In this document: piece by piece, positions 51,360 to 61,043 of the stretch
How the letters are laid out: the number at the start of each line of letters is the position of its first letter
Numbering within the stretch: position 1 is the stretch's first letter
Origin: Schaalia vaccimaxillae DSM 15804
GTDB lineage: Bacteria > Actinomycetota > Actinomycetes > Actinomycetales > Actinomycetaceae
DNA length: 64,000 bases
NCBI RefSeq assembly: GCF_000420425.1
Contig: NZ_ATUX01000005.1
Location: 186,001-250,000 of the forward strand
Reading direction: 5' to 3'
Program-made: the position numbers and the translations under genes
The notes under the pieces: model-generated
Seen by the model: only the letters and a program-made list of their open reading frames with translations
Databases searched by the model: none
Told to the model about the DNA's origin: nothing

Positions 51360-52430
51360 ATGTCCATCAACTCCCGCTCCCCCTTCATCCGCTTCGGTGC
51401 TTTGGTAGGCGCAGGCGCCCTCATGCTCGGCCTGGCTGCCTGCGGCGGCTCCGACACCTCCGAATCCACTGCCGCCTCCGGCTCCACCACCACTGAGTCT
51501 GACACCACCGCCGAGGCTCTGACCGGCTCACTGGCAGGCGCAGGAGCCTCCTCCCAGGAAGCCGCCATGGAAGCCTGGAAGGCCGGCTACGCGGCCCTCC
51601 AGCCCGACGTCGCCGTCTCCTACGACGGCGTTGGTTCCGGTGCTGGCATCACCCAGTTCAATGACGGCCAGGTTTCCTGGGCTGGATCCGATGCTCCCCT
51701 CGAAGATGAAGAAATGACAGCAGCCGAAGCTCGCTGTGGCGGCCCCGCCTGGGACCTGCCCGTCTACATCTCGCCGGTGGCCGTGATCTTCAACCTCGAA
51801 GGCATCGACAGCCTCAACCTTGATGCCGCCACCAACGAGGGCGTGGAACTGCCGGACCTGGCAATCACCCCCGTGCACCGCTCCGACGAGTCGGGTACCA
51901 CCGAAAACTTCACTGACTACCTGACAGCAGCTGCTCCCGAGGTGTGGACCAATGAGCCGGCCAAGGCATGGCCCATCGAAGGCGGCGAGTCTGCTGCTAA
52001 GACCTCCGGCGTTGTTCAGGCCGTGACCGCAGGCAACGGCACCATCGGTTACGCAGACGCATCCCAGGCAGGCGAGCTTGGTACCGCAGCCCTGGCTGCC
52101 GCCGATGGCACCTTCGTCTCCTTCTCAAACGAGACCGCTGCTGCCGCAGCCGACACCGCCACCGCTGTTGAAGGCCGGGAAGCCAACGACATTGCTCTGG
52201 CTGTCAACCGAGTTCCCGAGACGAACGATTCCTACCCGCTGATCCTCATCTCCTACTCGATCGTCTGCTCGACTTACGAGGATGCCAACGAGGCTGCCCT
52301 GGTTAAGTCTTTCGTCGGCTACCAGATCTCCGAAGAGGGCCAGCAGATGGCCTCCGACAATGCTGGAGCTGCCCCGCTGTCCGCTGACATGCGTTCCAAG
52401 ATCCAGGCCGCTCTCGACGCCATCAAGTGA
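51360..52430 (+). CDS. pstS: Phosphate ABC transporter substrate-binding lipoprotein
   Basis: This 356-residue protein binds phosphate outside the cell for the Pst importer. Lipobox GLAAC places the lipidated cysteine at residue 28, followed by a Ser/Thr linker. Binding motifs AGASSQEAAMEAW, WAGSDAPL and HRSDESGTTENFTDYL are present. Between LNLDAAT (residues 152-158) and NEGVELPDLAIT the protein lacks about 20 residues (the IFxGxIxxWND...AIAxLN segment) that other PstS proteins have there. The frame is intact, so this is an in-frame loss or a natural short form. It starts the pstSCAB operon downstream of a PHO-box-like repeat. Confidence 0.9.
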   Translation: MSINSRSPFIRFGALVGAGALMLGLAACGGSDTSESTAASGSTTTESDTTAEALTGSLAGAGASSQEAAMEAWKAGYAALQPDVAVSYDGVGSGAGITQFNDGQVSWAGSDAPLEDEEMTAAEARCGGPAWDLPVYISPVAVIFNLEGIDSLNLDAATNEGVELPDLAITPVHRSDESGTTENFTDYLTAAAPEVWTNEPAKAWPIEGGESAAKTSGVVQAVTAGNGTIGYADASQAGELGTAALAAADGTFVSFSNETAAAAADTATAVEGREANDIALAVNRVPETNDSYPLILISYSIVCSTYEDANEAALVKSFVGYQISEEGQQMASDNAGAAPLSADMRSKIQAALDAIK

Positions 52431-52514
52431 CCTATCAGGGCGCGCGGCTGGTCGTAGAACCGGCCGTGCCGCCCAGGTCAATCCCCTCAACCCTGCGCCC
52501 CCAAGGGAAAACAC

Positions 52515-53450
52515 ATGAACAGCTCCGGCACTGGCAAGACGGGCAATATCGTCTTTAAGACCGTGTCCACTGCGGCTGCGACCCTCATTCTCGCAACTCT
52601 CGCCGCAGTCGCAGCCTTCCTCATTATCGAAGCGTGGCCTGCGATCTCAGATCCGTCCGTGCAATTTAAGGTTCAAGGATCATCCACCCCCGTGTCGATC
52701 TGGGCTTTCACCCTGCCCCAGATTTTTGGCACCGTGCTCGCAGCCATCATCGCCATGGTGATTGCGGTCCCCGTTTCTGTTGGAATCGCGCTGTTCATCA
52801 GCCACTATGCGCCGCGTAAACTCGCCCAACTGCTCGGCTATATGGTTGATCTTCTCGCTGCGATCCCCTCAGTCGTCTACGGCCTGTGGGGAGCAATCTG
52901 GTTGATCCCCTTGCTGAAACCCGTGTGGACGTGGCTGGGAGAACATATGGGATGGTTCCCCCTCTTCGCTGGAGAAGCCTCACCCACCGGCCGCGTCATC
53001 GCCTCGGTATCCCTGATCCTGGCGGTCATGGTTCTGCCGATCATCACCTCCGTCACCCGCGAAGTTTTCCTCCAAACCCCGGGCCTACACGAGGAAGCCG
53101 CCCTCGCACTTGGCGCAACCCGCTGGGAAATGGTCCGCATGGCAGTACTTCCTTTCGGACGTTCAGGAATCGTGTCGGCCTCCATGCTGGGGCTAGGGCG
53201 CGCACTGGGCGAAACAATGGCCGTGGTTATGGTCCTCTCAGTCGGATCGTCCTTCTCCTTCCACATTCTCGAAGCTGGCAAACACTCCACTATCGCAGCC
53301 AATATCGCCCTGCAATTCCCCGAAGCCACAGGAATCAACCGTTCTGCACTGATCGCCACCGGCCTCGCCCTCTTCGCCATCACCCTGGTGGTCAATTCCA
53401 TTGCCCGATGGATCGTGTCCCGACGCGCCGAATTCTCTGGAGCTAACTGA
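52515..53450 (+). CDS. pstC: Phosphate ABC transporter permease PstC
   Basis: This 311-residue membrane protein has six spans in the main domain. The PstC-typical segment is AAIPSVVYGLWGAIWL followed by a loop, and the coupling motif EAALALGATRWEMVRMAVLP interacts with PstB. It forms the channel with PstA. It begins 84 bases after pstS and its TGA overlaps the ATG of pstA by one base. Confidence 0.95.
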   Translation: MNSSGTGKTGNIVFKTVSTAAATLILATLAAVAAFLIIEAWPAISDPSVQFKVQGSSTPVSIWAFTLPQIFGTVLAAIIAMVIAVPVSVGIALFISHYAPRKLAQLLGYMVDLLAAIPSVVYGLWGAIWLIPLLKPVWTWLGEHMGWFPLFAGEASPTGRVIASVSLILAVMVLPIITSVTREVFLQTPGLHEEAALALGATRWEMVRMAVLPFGRSGIVSASMLGLGRALGETMAVVMVLSVGSSFSFHILEAGKHSTIAANIALQFPEATGINRSALIATGLALFAITLVVNSIARWIVSRRAEFSGAN

Positions 53451-54424
53451 TGTCCGCGATCACCACAGCCACTGACAGCGCGCCAACCAAGCATGATCCG
53501 AAGAAACTATTTGTCTCGGAGGATCCAGGTTGGGATCGGCTACGCGCCATTAAAGACAAGATCGCATGGGTTGCCGTTTCCGTAGCCTTCCTCTTCGCAA
53601 TGATCCCGCTGGTCTCACTCATCTGGACTGTGCTGTCTCGGGGCATCCTGCGGCTCAACGCCCAGTTCCTCACCACAGACATGGTCGGGGTCTTTGGAGG
53701 CATGACCAAGGGTGGCATTCTGCACGCTATCGTTGGCACCCTTCTCATTACTCTGATGGCTACGCTCATTTCCGCGCCGATTGGCATGTTCACCGCCATC
53801 TACCTGGTCGAATATGGCAATGGCGGCAAGCTTGCTAAAGCCACAACCTTCTTCGTCGACGTTATGACGGGTATCCCGTCGATTGTGGCGGGCCTCTTCG
53901 CTGCCGCACTGTTCACTTTGACGGTTGGAACCGGCTATCGAGCCGGCATTATGGGTGCGGTCGCTCTGTCAGTTTTGATGATCCCAACAGTGGTGCGCTC
54001 CAGCGAGGAAATGCTGCGCCTGGTACCGAACGAATTACGCGAGGCCGCCTACGCGTTGGGTGTGCCCAAGTGGAAAGTCATCGTCAAAGTTGTTCTACGT
54101 ACCTCAGCGGCCGGCCTAACCACCTCGGTCATGCTGGCTATCGCCCGCGTCATTGGAGAAACCGCGCCCCTGCTTATCACCGTTGGTTTCATCGAAAGGA
54201 TGAACGCCGACGTCTTCAATGGACGCATGACCACCCTGCCCATCTTCGTGTACCAGCAATACTCGCAGGGCGCGGCAACCTGCCGTTCAGGCGTGGCGGA
54301 CTGCATGACCACGATTAACGAGGAACGCGCATGGGCAGCCGCCCTCGTCCTCATCCTCCTGGTGATGATCCTCAACATTATTGCCCGCATTATTGCCAAA
54401 ATCTTTTCCCCTAAGGGCCGCTGA
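53450..54424 (+). CDS. pstA: Phosphate ABC transporter permease PstA
   Basis: This 324-residue membrane protein has six main spans. It shows [16 protein letters not shown], the [20 protein letters not shown] coupling motif, and [16 protein letters not shown], all typical of PstA. A ~45-residue charged N-terminus precedes the first span. It overlaps pstC by one base (TGATG), so the two are coupled, and pstB follows 32 bases on. Confidence 0.95.
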   Translation: MSAITTATDSAPTKHDPKKLFVSEDPGWDRLRAIKDKIAWVAVSVAFLFAMIPLVSLIWTVLSRGILRLNAQFLTTDMVGVFGGMTKGGILHAIVGTLLITLMATLISAPIGMFTAIYLVEYGNGGKLAKATTFFVDVMTGIPSIVAGLFAAALFTLTVGTGYRAGIMGAVALSVLMIPTVVRSSEEMLRLVPNELREAAYALGVPKWKVIVKVVLRTSAAGLTTSVMLAIARVIGETAPLLITVGFIERMNADVFNGRMTTLPIFVYQQYSQGAATCRSGVADCMTTINEERAWAAALVLILLVMILNIIARIIAKIFSPKGR

Positions 54425-54456
54425 CCCTTCCCGCCCTCATCCATCAAGGACATAAA

Positions 54457-55236
54457 ATGACCACCCTGCTCGATATTCGCCACGAGAAGATCTACTACGG
54501 CGACTTCCTGGCCGTTGACGACGTGTGCGTTGAAATTCCCGCCAATTCCATCACCGCCCTCATTGGGCCGTCTGGCTGCGGCAAATCCACTTTCTTACGC
54601 ACCCTCAACCGCATGCACGAAGCCATCCCGGGGGCTCGCGTTGAAGGCGAAGTTCTCTTGGAAGGCCAGGACATTTACGCCAAAGACGTTGACCCCGTCC
54701 AGGTGCGCCGCCGCGTCGGCATGGTGTTCCAGCGTCCCAACCCCTTCCCAACAATGTCGATCCGCGAAAATGTTCTCGCTGGCGTCAAGCTCAACTCTCG
54801 GAAAATGTCCAAGGCAGAGTCTGAAGAACTCGTCGAAGAATCGCTGCGAGGATCCAACCTGTGGAATGAGGTCAAGGACCGCCTCGACAAACCAGGCTCG
54901 TCACTGTCCGGTGGCCAGCAACAACGCCTGTGCATTGCCCGCGCTATTGCGGTGCGTCCTGAGGTGCTCCTCATGGACGAACCCTGCTCGGCTCTGGACC
55001 CTATCTCGACCTTGGCCATCGAAGACCTGATGAACGAACTCAAGGACGAATACACCATCGTCATCGTCACCCACAATATGCAGCAGGCCGCTCGCGTCTC
55101 CCAACAGACCGGCTTCTTCAACCTTGAGGCCACCGGCAAGCCCGGCAAGCTCGTCGAGTTCGACAACACGGAGAAGATCTTTACAACTCCTTCGGTTAAA
55201 GCAACCGAAGACTACATTTCCGGTCGCTTCGGCTGA
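54457..55236 (+). CDS. pstB: Phosphate ABC transporter ATPase PstB
   Basis: This 259-residue ATPase drives phosphate import. Walker [10 protein letters not shown] is at residues 37-45, the Q-loop is [16 protein letters not shown], signature [15 protein letters not shown], Walker [16 protein letters not shown], and the H-loop [17 protein letters not shown] and DEPCSALDP are diagnostic of PstB. AAGGAC lies upstream of the ATG. A strong terminator follows, so the operon is pstSCAB without phoU. Confidence 0.96.
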   Translation: MTTLLDIRHEKIYYGDFLAVDDVCVEIPANSITALIGPSGCGKSTFLRTLNRMHEAIPGARVEGEVLLEGQDIYAKDVDPVQVRRRVGMVFQRPNPFPTMSIRENVLAGVKLNSRKMSKAESEELVEESLRGSNLWNEVKDRLDKPGSSLSGGQQQRLCIARAIAVRPEVLLMDEPCSALDPISTLAIEDLMNELKDEYTIVIVTHNMQQAARVSQQTGFFNLEATGKPGKLVEFDNTEKIFTTPSVKATEDYISGRFG

Positions 55237-55287
55237 CCGGACCGAAGGGAGAGATCTCTTTCCATAGTCGTCCCGGGGGCGGGACGA

Positions 55288-55330
55288 GTTGGGCCGGAAC
55301 ACCGCTACAGACAGCGGGTTCCGGCCCAAC
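55288..55330 (+). terminator. Terminator of the pst operon
   Basis: A perfect 13-base stem (55288-55300 with 55318-55330) encloses a nested ccgct/agcgg hairpin. It lies about 50 bases past pstB and just before the convergent lipoprotein gene. Confidence 0.78.
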
Positions 55331-55364
55331 ACTATTAAGACGCTTCAACGGGGATGACCAAAAT

Positions 55365-55808
55365 TCACTGCTGTGAATTCTTCGCGCTACGGTCCAAGTC
55401 GCCCCCATTCATCACGTGGACCAAACAGGCGATAGTTCGATCCCCCTGCTCCCAGGATTCCACGGTTGGCCGAGTCCATGTGACCTCTAGCGCCGAGGAA
55501 ATATAGGGCGAGCCAACATAGTCCTCGAAACTATCAATGCAGACGGTTTCTGCTTGCCTATCCAGGGTTCCCTCTCCGGGGAAAGTATCACCCTCGACCT
55601 CGTGTACGAGGCTGACTTCGGCCTGGTGAAGCTCCGAACAGGAGCGTTTTTCAACCGTGACGGAGTTGGCGGTCGGCATCTGGAGGCAGTCGCCGACTTT
55701 GAGGCTACGTGCCGACGAATCCGAACAGGCTGCGGCCCCCAGCACCACCGTGACCAACAGGGCGATACATGCGCCGCGCACGAGGGCGTGTGGACTACGT
55801 CTCAACAC
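55365..55808 (-). CDS. Septum_form-domain lipoprotein
   Basis: This 147-residue protein has a signal peptide with lipobox GAAAC (lipidated Cys28) and a mature part starting LKVGDCLQMP, then VTVEKRSCSELHQAEVSLVH. That is the Septum_form/DUF4190-associated pattern V-G-D-C...V-x-C-x-x-x-H-x-x-E-V. Further cysteines (VCIDSF and IACLVH) may form disulfides. The domain is common in actinobacterial surface proteins. The gene starts a few bases after the pit stop on the same strand, with no gap, and probably lies at the end of the DUF47-pit transcript. Confidence 0.75.
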   Translation of the reverse strand: MLRRSPHALVRGACIALLVTVVLGAAACSDSSARSLKVGDCLQMPTANSVTVEKRSCSELHQAEVSLVHEVEGDTFPGEGTLDRQAETVCIDSFEDYVGSPYISSALEVTWTRPTVESWEQGDRTIACLVHVMNGGDLDRSAKNSQQ

Positions 55809-56870
55809 TTAGATTCCCAACGCCAAGCTGATGATCCAGTACATGACGGCAGCCACGAAAGCGGCGGCAGGAAGGGTGAGGAACCAACCGCCCACGATAT
55901 TGCCGGCCACACCCCAACGCACCGCCGACAAGCGCTTGGTAGCGCCCACACCCAGGATCGCCGAGGTAATCGTGTGAGTGGTTGAGATCGGAGCGTGCAG
56001 GACAAAAGCCGACAGGTAGAGCACCGATGCTGCGACAGTTTCGGCGACGAAGCCGCGGGCCGGATCCAGGTCGATCATCTTGCGGCCCAGGGTGCGCATA
56101 ATGCGCCAACCTCCGGCGTAGGTGCCCAGCGAGATTGCTCCGGCTGCCGCGAGCTTGACCCACAGGGGGATTGTCATATCGCCGGTGACAGGGTCGAGGA
56201 TGTTGTGGTGTTCTCCGTAGCCGCCAGCCAGCAGTGCCATGACAATGACGCCCATGGTCTTTTGCGCGTCCTGCAAGCCGTGACCCAGCGCCATAGCCGC
56301 AGCCGAAATGGTCTGCAGAACACGGAAACGGCGCATTGTGCGGTGGTAGGGCAGGTTCTGCATAGCTGCCAGCACCAGCTTCATTAGGACGTAACCCAGG
56401 AAGAAGCCGACCAGAGGAGAGGCAAACATCGGGATGACGACGTGCTGGAGGATGCCACCCCACATGACCGTAGTAGCCGAAGCAAGTCCGGCGCCCACAA
56501 GCCCACCGATCAAGGCGTGGGACGAGGACGAAGGTAGGCCAAACCACCAAGTGATGAGGTTCCATACGACCGCACCGACCAGGGCTGCTAACACAATGAT
56601 GAGCCCCTGGGTCTGCAAGATCGGGTCCGGTGAAAGCGAATAGTGGGTGATGTCGATGATGCCTTCGCCGATGGTTTTGGCGACCTCGGTTCCCAAAAGG
56701 GCGCCGATGACATTCATAATCGCGGCCATGAGGAGGGCCACCCTGGGGGTGAGCGCACGTGTGGACACCGATGTGGCGATCGCGTTGGCTGCGTCGTGGA
56801 AGCCGTTGGTGTAGTCGAAGCCCAGGGCGATCGCAATGACCAGGACGACGAGGATCAGATTGAGATCCAC
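55809..56870 (-). CDS. pit: Low-affinity inorganic phosphate transporter (Pit family)
   Basis: This 353-residue membrane protein has about ten spans and the two inverted Pit repeats: GFDYTNGFHDAANAIATSVS at the N-terminus and GHGLQDAQKTMGVIVMALL in the second half. ISTTHTITSAILGVGATKR is the family signature near the C-terminus. It imports metal-phosphate with protons. It lies four bases downstream of the DUF47 gene, its usual partner, on the minus strand. High-affinity (pst) and low-affinity (pit) systems thus sit side by side. Confidence 0.94.
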   Translation of the reverse strand: MDLNLILVVLVIAIALGFDYTNGFHDAANAIATSVSTRALTPRVALLMAAIMNVIGALLGTEVAKTIGEGIIDITHYSLSPDPILQTQGLIIVLAALVGAVVWNLITWWFGLPSSSSHALIGGLVGAGLASATTVMWGGILQHVVIPMFASPLVGFFLGYVLMKLVLAAMQNLPYHRTMRRFRVLQTISAAAMALGHGLQDAQKTMGVIVMALLAGGYGEHHNILDPVTGDMTIPLWVKLAAAGAISLGTYAGGWRIMRTLGRKMIDLDPARGFVAETVAASVLYLSAFVLHAPISTTHTITSAILGVGATKRLSAVRWGVAGNIVGGWFLTLPAAAFVAAVMYWIISLALGI

Positions 56871-56874
56871 GGTG

Positions 56875-57504
56875 TCAGGACTCCTTCACCGCGATCGTCT
56901 CAATGCCATTGGCAAGGTCTTCGAAGGCATCGGACGCCTCTTCGAGAACCTCGATGACATCCTTGAGCTTGATGATCGTCACCGGGTCAACACCGGAGTC
57001 GAAAAGGGTGGTGAGCGTCCGACGGTAAGTCAGATCGCCCTCGTTTTCGAGGCGATTGATTTCAACCCAGTAGTCACGCATGTCCAGCGGCGACTTCAGG
57101 GAAGGCATTTGCTTGGCCGTCTGGTCTGCGCAGCGAGCAATAATGTCGATCTGCTCAGCCAACAGGGACCGAACAGCCTCGGGGATTTCGTCAATGCCGT
57201 ACATGACGATCATGTCGCCGGCCTCGTCAATGTAATCCATGCAGTCGTCGAGGTTGGATGCCAGGCGTCCGAGGTCTTCGCGGTCGAAGGGGGTGACGAA
57301 GGTCTGGTTGATGCGTTGGACTATCAGGTGATTGAGGTCATCGCCGCTGTGTTCAACTTCGTGCAGTTGGTCGCGCAGGGCGACACGCTCGGTGGGGCTG
57401 GCGCCCAAAATTGAGGCGAGCAGGGTCGTACCTTGAACGAGATAGTTGGCCTGCTGAGTAAACAGGTCGAAGAACGAGGGGCCGTTGGACTTGCGAAGGG
57501 CCAC
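56875..57504 (-). CDS. DUF47 (PhoU-like) Pit accessory protein
   Basis: This 209-residue, all-helical cytoplasmic protein belongs to the DUF47/YkaA family of PhoU-like proteins, with EVEHSGDDLNHLIVQRINQT then FVTPFDREDLGRLASNLDD and CMDYIDEAGDMI. These proteins accompany Pit transporters and modulate them. The start is GTG 57504 with GGGAGG upstream. It is the first gene of the DUF47-pit unit. Since no phoU is in the pst operon, this is the only PhoU-like protein visible here. Confidence 0.92.
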   Translation of the reverse strand: MALRKSNGPSFFDLFTQQANYLVQGTTLLASILGASPTERVALRDQLHEVEHSGDDLNHLIVQRINQTFVTPFDREDLGRLASNLDDCMDYIDEAGDMIVMYGIDEIPEAVRSLLAEQIDIIARCADQTAKQMPSLKSPLDMRDYWVEINRLENEGDLTYRRTLTTLFDSGVDPVTIIKLKDVIEVLEEASDAFEDLANGIETIAVKES

Positions 57505-57611
57505 TGGGATTCCTCCCTTAGATTTGATTGGGGCAACCGGTTCTGGTCACCAGACGCAGGGTCAGCCTAAAGCACCGATGGGGGTAAATGGCCACCTGCT
57601 TGATACTGATT

Positions 57612-57633
57612 GTTCACCATTTCGTCCCCTTTC
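57612..57633 (+). promoter_or_regulatory. Possible PHO-box-like element between DUF47-pit and pckG
   Basis: GTTCACCATTT (57612-57622) and CGTCCCCTTTC (57623-57633) are in 11-base register and resemble the units upstream of pstS, but the second is poor. It lies about 108 bases upstream of the DUF47 start and 136 bases upstream of pckG. Confidence 0.3.
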
Positions 57634-57768
57634 ATGGCCGTTGTGCGATGTTGCACACATGATCACGGGACTAACCGCCCGCGCGGATCGCAGCGGAATC
57701 AGTCATGATTGACCTTGTACATCGAGGTCAACCAAGTCCTCGAATACCCGAGTGCCTCAGGAGGCAAT

Positions 57769-59604
57769 ATGTCCGTGACAGAACAGGATGTGCGCGCAGC
57801 AGCGCCCGCCAACGCTCCCGAAGACGTCCTCAAGTGGGTCGCCGAAATCGCCGCGCTGACGACGCCTGACGCCATCGAGTTCTCCGACGGTTCGCAGGAA
57901 GAGTGGGACCGTCTGACCTCTCTCATGGTTGAGAACGGTATGTTCACCAAGCTCAACGACGAGAAGCGCCCCAATAGCTTCCTCGCCCGTTCGAAGCCGT
58001 CCGACGTTGCCCGCGTCGAGTCCCGTACCTACATCTGCTCCGAAAAGGAAGAGGATGCAGGCCCCACCAACAACTGGGCCGATCCGGCTGAGATGAAGGA
58101 GACCCTGAACAAGGTCTTCACCGGCTCCATGGCCGGACGCACCATGTACGTCATCCCCTTCTCGATGGGTCCCCTGGGTGGCCCGATCTCCCAGCTGGGC
58201 ATCGAGATCTCCGACTCACCTTACGTTGTGTGCAACATGCGCATCATGACCCGCATGGGCAAGGACGCCATGGACCTTATTGCCGAAGGCAAGCCGTGGG
58301 TTCCCGCCGTTCACACCGTGGGTGTGCCGCTGGTTGATGGCGCTGTTGACGACAACTGGCCCTGCAACGACGAGAAGTACATCACCCACTTCCCCGAGAC
58401 CAACGAAATCTGGTCCTTCGGTTCGGGCTACGGCGGCAACGCCCTGCTCGGCAAGAAGTGCTACGCCCTGCGTATCGCCTCGACCATGGCCCGCCGCGAC
58501 GGCTGGATGGCCGAGCACATGCTCATCCTGCGTCTGACCCGCACCGAGACCGGCGAGAACTTCCACGTCACCGCCGCCTTCCCCTCGGCCTGTGGCAAGA
58601 CCAACCTCGCAATGCTCCAGCCCACCATCCCCGGCTACAAGGTCGAGACCATTGGTGACGACATCGCCTGGATGCGCCCCGGCCCCGACGGCCGTCTCTA
58701 CGCCATCAACCCCGAAGCCGGCTTCTTCGGCGTGGCCCCCGGCACCTCCTACGACACCAACCCGATGGCGATGGAGACTATGAAGGCCAACTCCATCTTC
58801 ACCAACGTCGCCCTGACCGACGATGGCGATGTCTGGTGGGAAGGCATCGACGGCGAGACCCCCGATCACCTGATCGACTGGCACGGCAACGACTGGACTC
58901 CCGAGTCCGGCGAGAAGGCTGCTCACCCGAACAGCCGCTTCACCGTCCCGGCCTCGCAGTGCCCGATCATCTGCGCAGACTGGGAAGCCCCCGAGGGTGT
59001 CGCGGTTGACGCGATCCTCTTCGGCGGGCGCCGCGCCACCAACGTGCCGCTGGTTGCCGAGCAGTACGAGAACGCCCACGGCGTCTTCATCGGCGCTTCG
59101 GTTGCCTCCGAGGTCACCGCTGCAGCCACCGACGTCAAGGCCGGTTCGCTGCGCCACGACCCCTTCGCCATGCTGCCCTTCTGTGGCTACAACATGGCCG
59201 ACTACTGGGGCCACTGGATCGAGATGCAGAACAAGCTCGGCGACAAGTTCCCGAAGGTCTACCAGGTCAACTGGTTCCGCAAGGACGATGAGGGCAACTG
59301 GCTGTGGCCGGGCTTCGGCGACAACTCGCGTGTCCTGGACTGGATCGTTCGCCGCGCCGCTGGTGAGGTCGAGGCCATCGACGGCGTGACCGGTCGCTAC
59401 CCCAAGTTCGAGGACTTCAACCTGGACGGTCTCGACATCGACGAGTCCGTGTGGGCCAAGCTCTTCGCGATCGATCCCGACGCCTGGGCCGCCGAAATGG
59501 ACGAGAACGAGCAGTACTTCGCTCAGTTCGGTGACAAGGTCCCCGCTGAGATCCATGAGCAGCTCGCCAAGTTCCGCGAGCGCATCGCCGCCGCCAAGGC
59601 CTGA
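57769..59604 (+). CDS. pckG: Phosphoenolpyruvate carboxykinase (GTP)
   Basis: This 611-residue enzyme interconverts oxaloacetate and PEP with GTP, a key anaplerotic and gluconeogenic step. The P-loop is [13 protein letters not shown] near residue 270, and [20 protein letters not shown] and the [17 protein letters not shown] region are typical of the GTP-dependent family. The normal length is about 610. I chose ATG 57769 (AGGAGG just upstream); the frame is open to 57709 but those residues are not conserved. Codon use is extremely biased to G/C third positions, suggesting high expression. A strong terminator follows. Confidence 0.96.
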   Translation: MSVTEQDVRAAAPANAPEDVLKWVAEIAALTTPDAIEFSDGSQEEWDRLTSLMVENGMFTKLNDEKRPNSFLARSKPSDVARVESRTYICSEKEEDAGPTNNWADPAEMKETLNKVFTGSMAGRTMYVIPFSMGPLGGPISQLGIEISDSPYVVCNMRIMTRMGKDAMDLIAEGKPWVPAVHTVGVPLVDGAVDDNWPCNDEKYITHFPETNEIWSFGSGYGGNALLGKKCYALRIASTMARRDGWMAEHMLILRLTRTETGENFHVTAAFPSACGKTNLAMLQPTIPGYKVETIGDDIAWMRPGPDGRLYAINPEAGFFGVAPGTSYDTNPMAMETMKANSIFTNVALTDDGDVWWEGIDGETPDHLIDWHGNDWTPESGEKAAHPNSRFTVPASQCPIICADWEAPEGVAVDAILFGGRRATNVPLVAEQYENAHGVFIGASVASEVTAAATDVKAGSLRHDPFAMLPFCGYNMADYWGHWIEMQNKLGDKFPKVYQVNWFRKDDEGNWLWPGFGDNSRVLDWIVRRAAGEVEAIDGVTGRYPKFEDFNLDGLDIDESVWAKLFAIDPDAWAAEMDENEQYFAQFGDKVPAEIHEQLAKFRERIAAAKA

Positions 59605-59644
59605 TTCTGATCAGAATCCCTTGTTGGCAGCGGTAGCTGCTTAA

Positions 59645-59684
59645 CACGATGCCCCCGACCGCTTCGGCGATCGGGGGCATCGTG
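59645..59684 (+). terminator. Terminator of pckG
   Basis: A perfect 14-base GC-rich stem (59645-59658 with 59671-59684) with a 12-base loop lies 41 bases past the pckG stop. Confidence 0.78.
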
Positions 59685-59733
59685 TGCTGGCTGTACGATC
59701 AATCCTTGGCAAGAATTAGAGGGAGAGTTACAG

Positions 59734-61008
59734 ATGGAGTCACGGCGCCGAGCTACACGCCTCTTTTTGTCTTCTCAACGCTATGCGCCTGATGGTTCAG
59801 AGCGTCGAGTTGGAAACCTGATTGTTTCTAGTCTGATCATTCCCATCCTTTTGGCCTGTTACGCGGCAGTGGGCATTACCCTGTCCGACGGTTGGCCCAG
59901 ACTCTTCAAAACCTTTGGTTCTACCAGCCAGGATGTTCCGGGAGTCTTGGCAACCCTCGCTCTCGGTTTGGCGAGCTTGGCGGTGGCGCTGGTGGTCATC
60001 CAACCCAAGGAATGGAAGGACCTACGCCAAGAAGGAGCATCCATCTTCGCCATCGAGATGGAAGAAAAACGCGCAGATTACATTTCGGGTGCACTGACTT
60101 TGCTGTCGCAGATGGCGGCCGGAATCGCTGCGGTTTCTGTTGTCTACGCGGCAGAGTCTCGTCAAGCCATTGATGTGGTGGTAGTGCCAGTGATGATTGG
60201 CATGTGGGTGATCATCGCCCTGATGCCAACTTTTGTGCGTCGCTCCGGAGCCGGATCTCTTGTCGCATACACGGGCTACATTCGCGACCTAGCCACTTTC
60301 CTGCGTGGCATCGGGACAGACAGCGATATTGATGACGGTTTTTTAGCTACCGCCAGGCCGCGACGTCCTCGCTGGTGGCGTGGCACGGCCACAGGTTGGG
60401 CGATCATGGTGATTTCGCTTGGCTGCGTAGCAATGGGAGCCATGGCTCACGACGCTCATCCCGTACGGGCCGCCCTATACACCGTGGCGCTCATCTGGAT
60501 CATCACCGCACTGGCTTTCTACTCCACGATTCAGTTGCGTTTAGGCGACAAAATTATGTCATGCTTCTCGCTCATTGTTGTCGTATGCATTGACATCTTC
60601 ATTTTCGTCGAAGCAGCGGTTGCAACTTTAAACATGCATGGACCTGCCAAATGGGGGCGCATCGGCTTTTATGCCCTGTGTTGTTTCAGCGCGCTACTCC
60701 TACACTTGCTTATCCGCAGGTGGTGGATGATGCGTCGAGAAGAATTTACCGGCCTAAGCTCTTTCTTACTGGAAACACTTTGTGCCAGAGCTCAGGGAGC
60801 AACCCAGTCGATTCTTGACGCTGCACTTGTCGTTGATGGCTCTCAGGATGATGCCGTTCGAGAAGCCACGATCCTCTTGGATCGAATCGACGAGGAACTC
60901 ATCCGTTCCGCGCCGGAACGTTACGTCGACGCCACTCGAACAGCCATAGGTTTGGCGCGCAGACCACAAACCCAAACTGCCGGTAACGGCCAGCCACCGC
61001 TAGACTGA
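59734..61008 (+). CDS. Unrecognised multi-span membrane protein upstream of the MoxR operon
   Basis: I do not recognise this 424-residue protein. It has about eight to nine hydrophobic segments (for example SSLIIPILLACYAAVGITL, GVLATLALGLASLAVALVVI, VPVMIGMWVIIALMPTF, SLIVVVCIDIFIFVEAAVA), separated by short charged loops, and a ~90-residue cytoplasmic C-terminal tail that looks helical. The start has GAGGGAGAG upstream. GC at third positions is lower than in pckG. It ends 35 bases before the MoxR gene and may be part of that transcript, but family members at that position are not known to me. Confidence 0.7.
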   Translation: MESRRRATRLFLSSQRYAPDGSERRVGNLIVSSLIIPILLACYAAVGITLSDGWPRLFKTFGSTSQDVPGVLATLALGLASLAVALVVIQPKEWKDLRQEGASIFAIEMEEKRADYISGALTLLSQMAAGIAAVSVVYAAESRQAIDVVVVPVMIGMWVIIALMPTFVRRSGAGSLVAYTGYIRDLATFLRGIGTDSDIDDGFLATARPRRPRWWRGTATGWAIMVISLGCVAMGAMAHDAHPVRAALYTVALIWIITALAFYSTIQLRLGDKIMSCFSLIVVVCIDIFIFVEAAVATLNMHGPAKWGRIGFYALCCFSALLLHLLIRRWWMMRREEFTGLSSFLLETLCARAQGATQSILDAALVVDGSQDDAVREATILLDRIDEELIRSAPERYVDATRTAIGLARRPQTQTAGNGQPPLD

Positions 61009-61043
61009 CCGAGGCGAACCCGCGACCCGCTAAGGAGATACCC

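Noticed and set aside
58216-59556. 446-codon open frame on the minus strand opposite pckG
   Set aside because: It mirrors the strongly G/C-biased third positions of pckG, has a low-complexity Val/Gly/Asp-rich translation, and no recognisable motif or ribosome-binding site.
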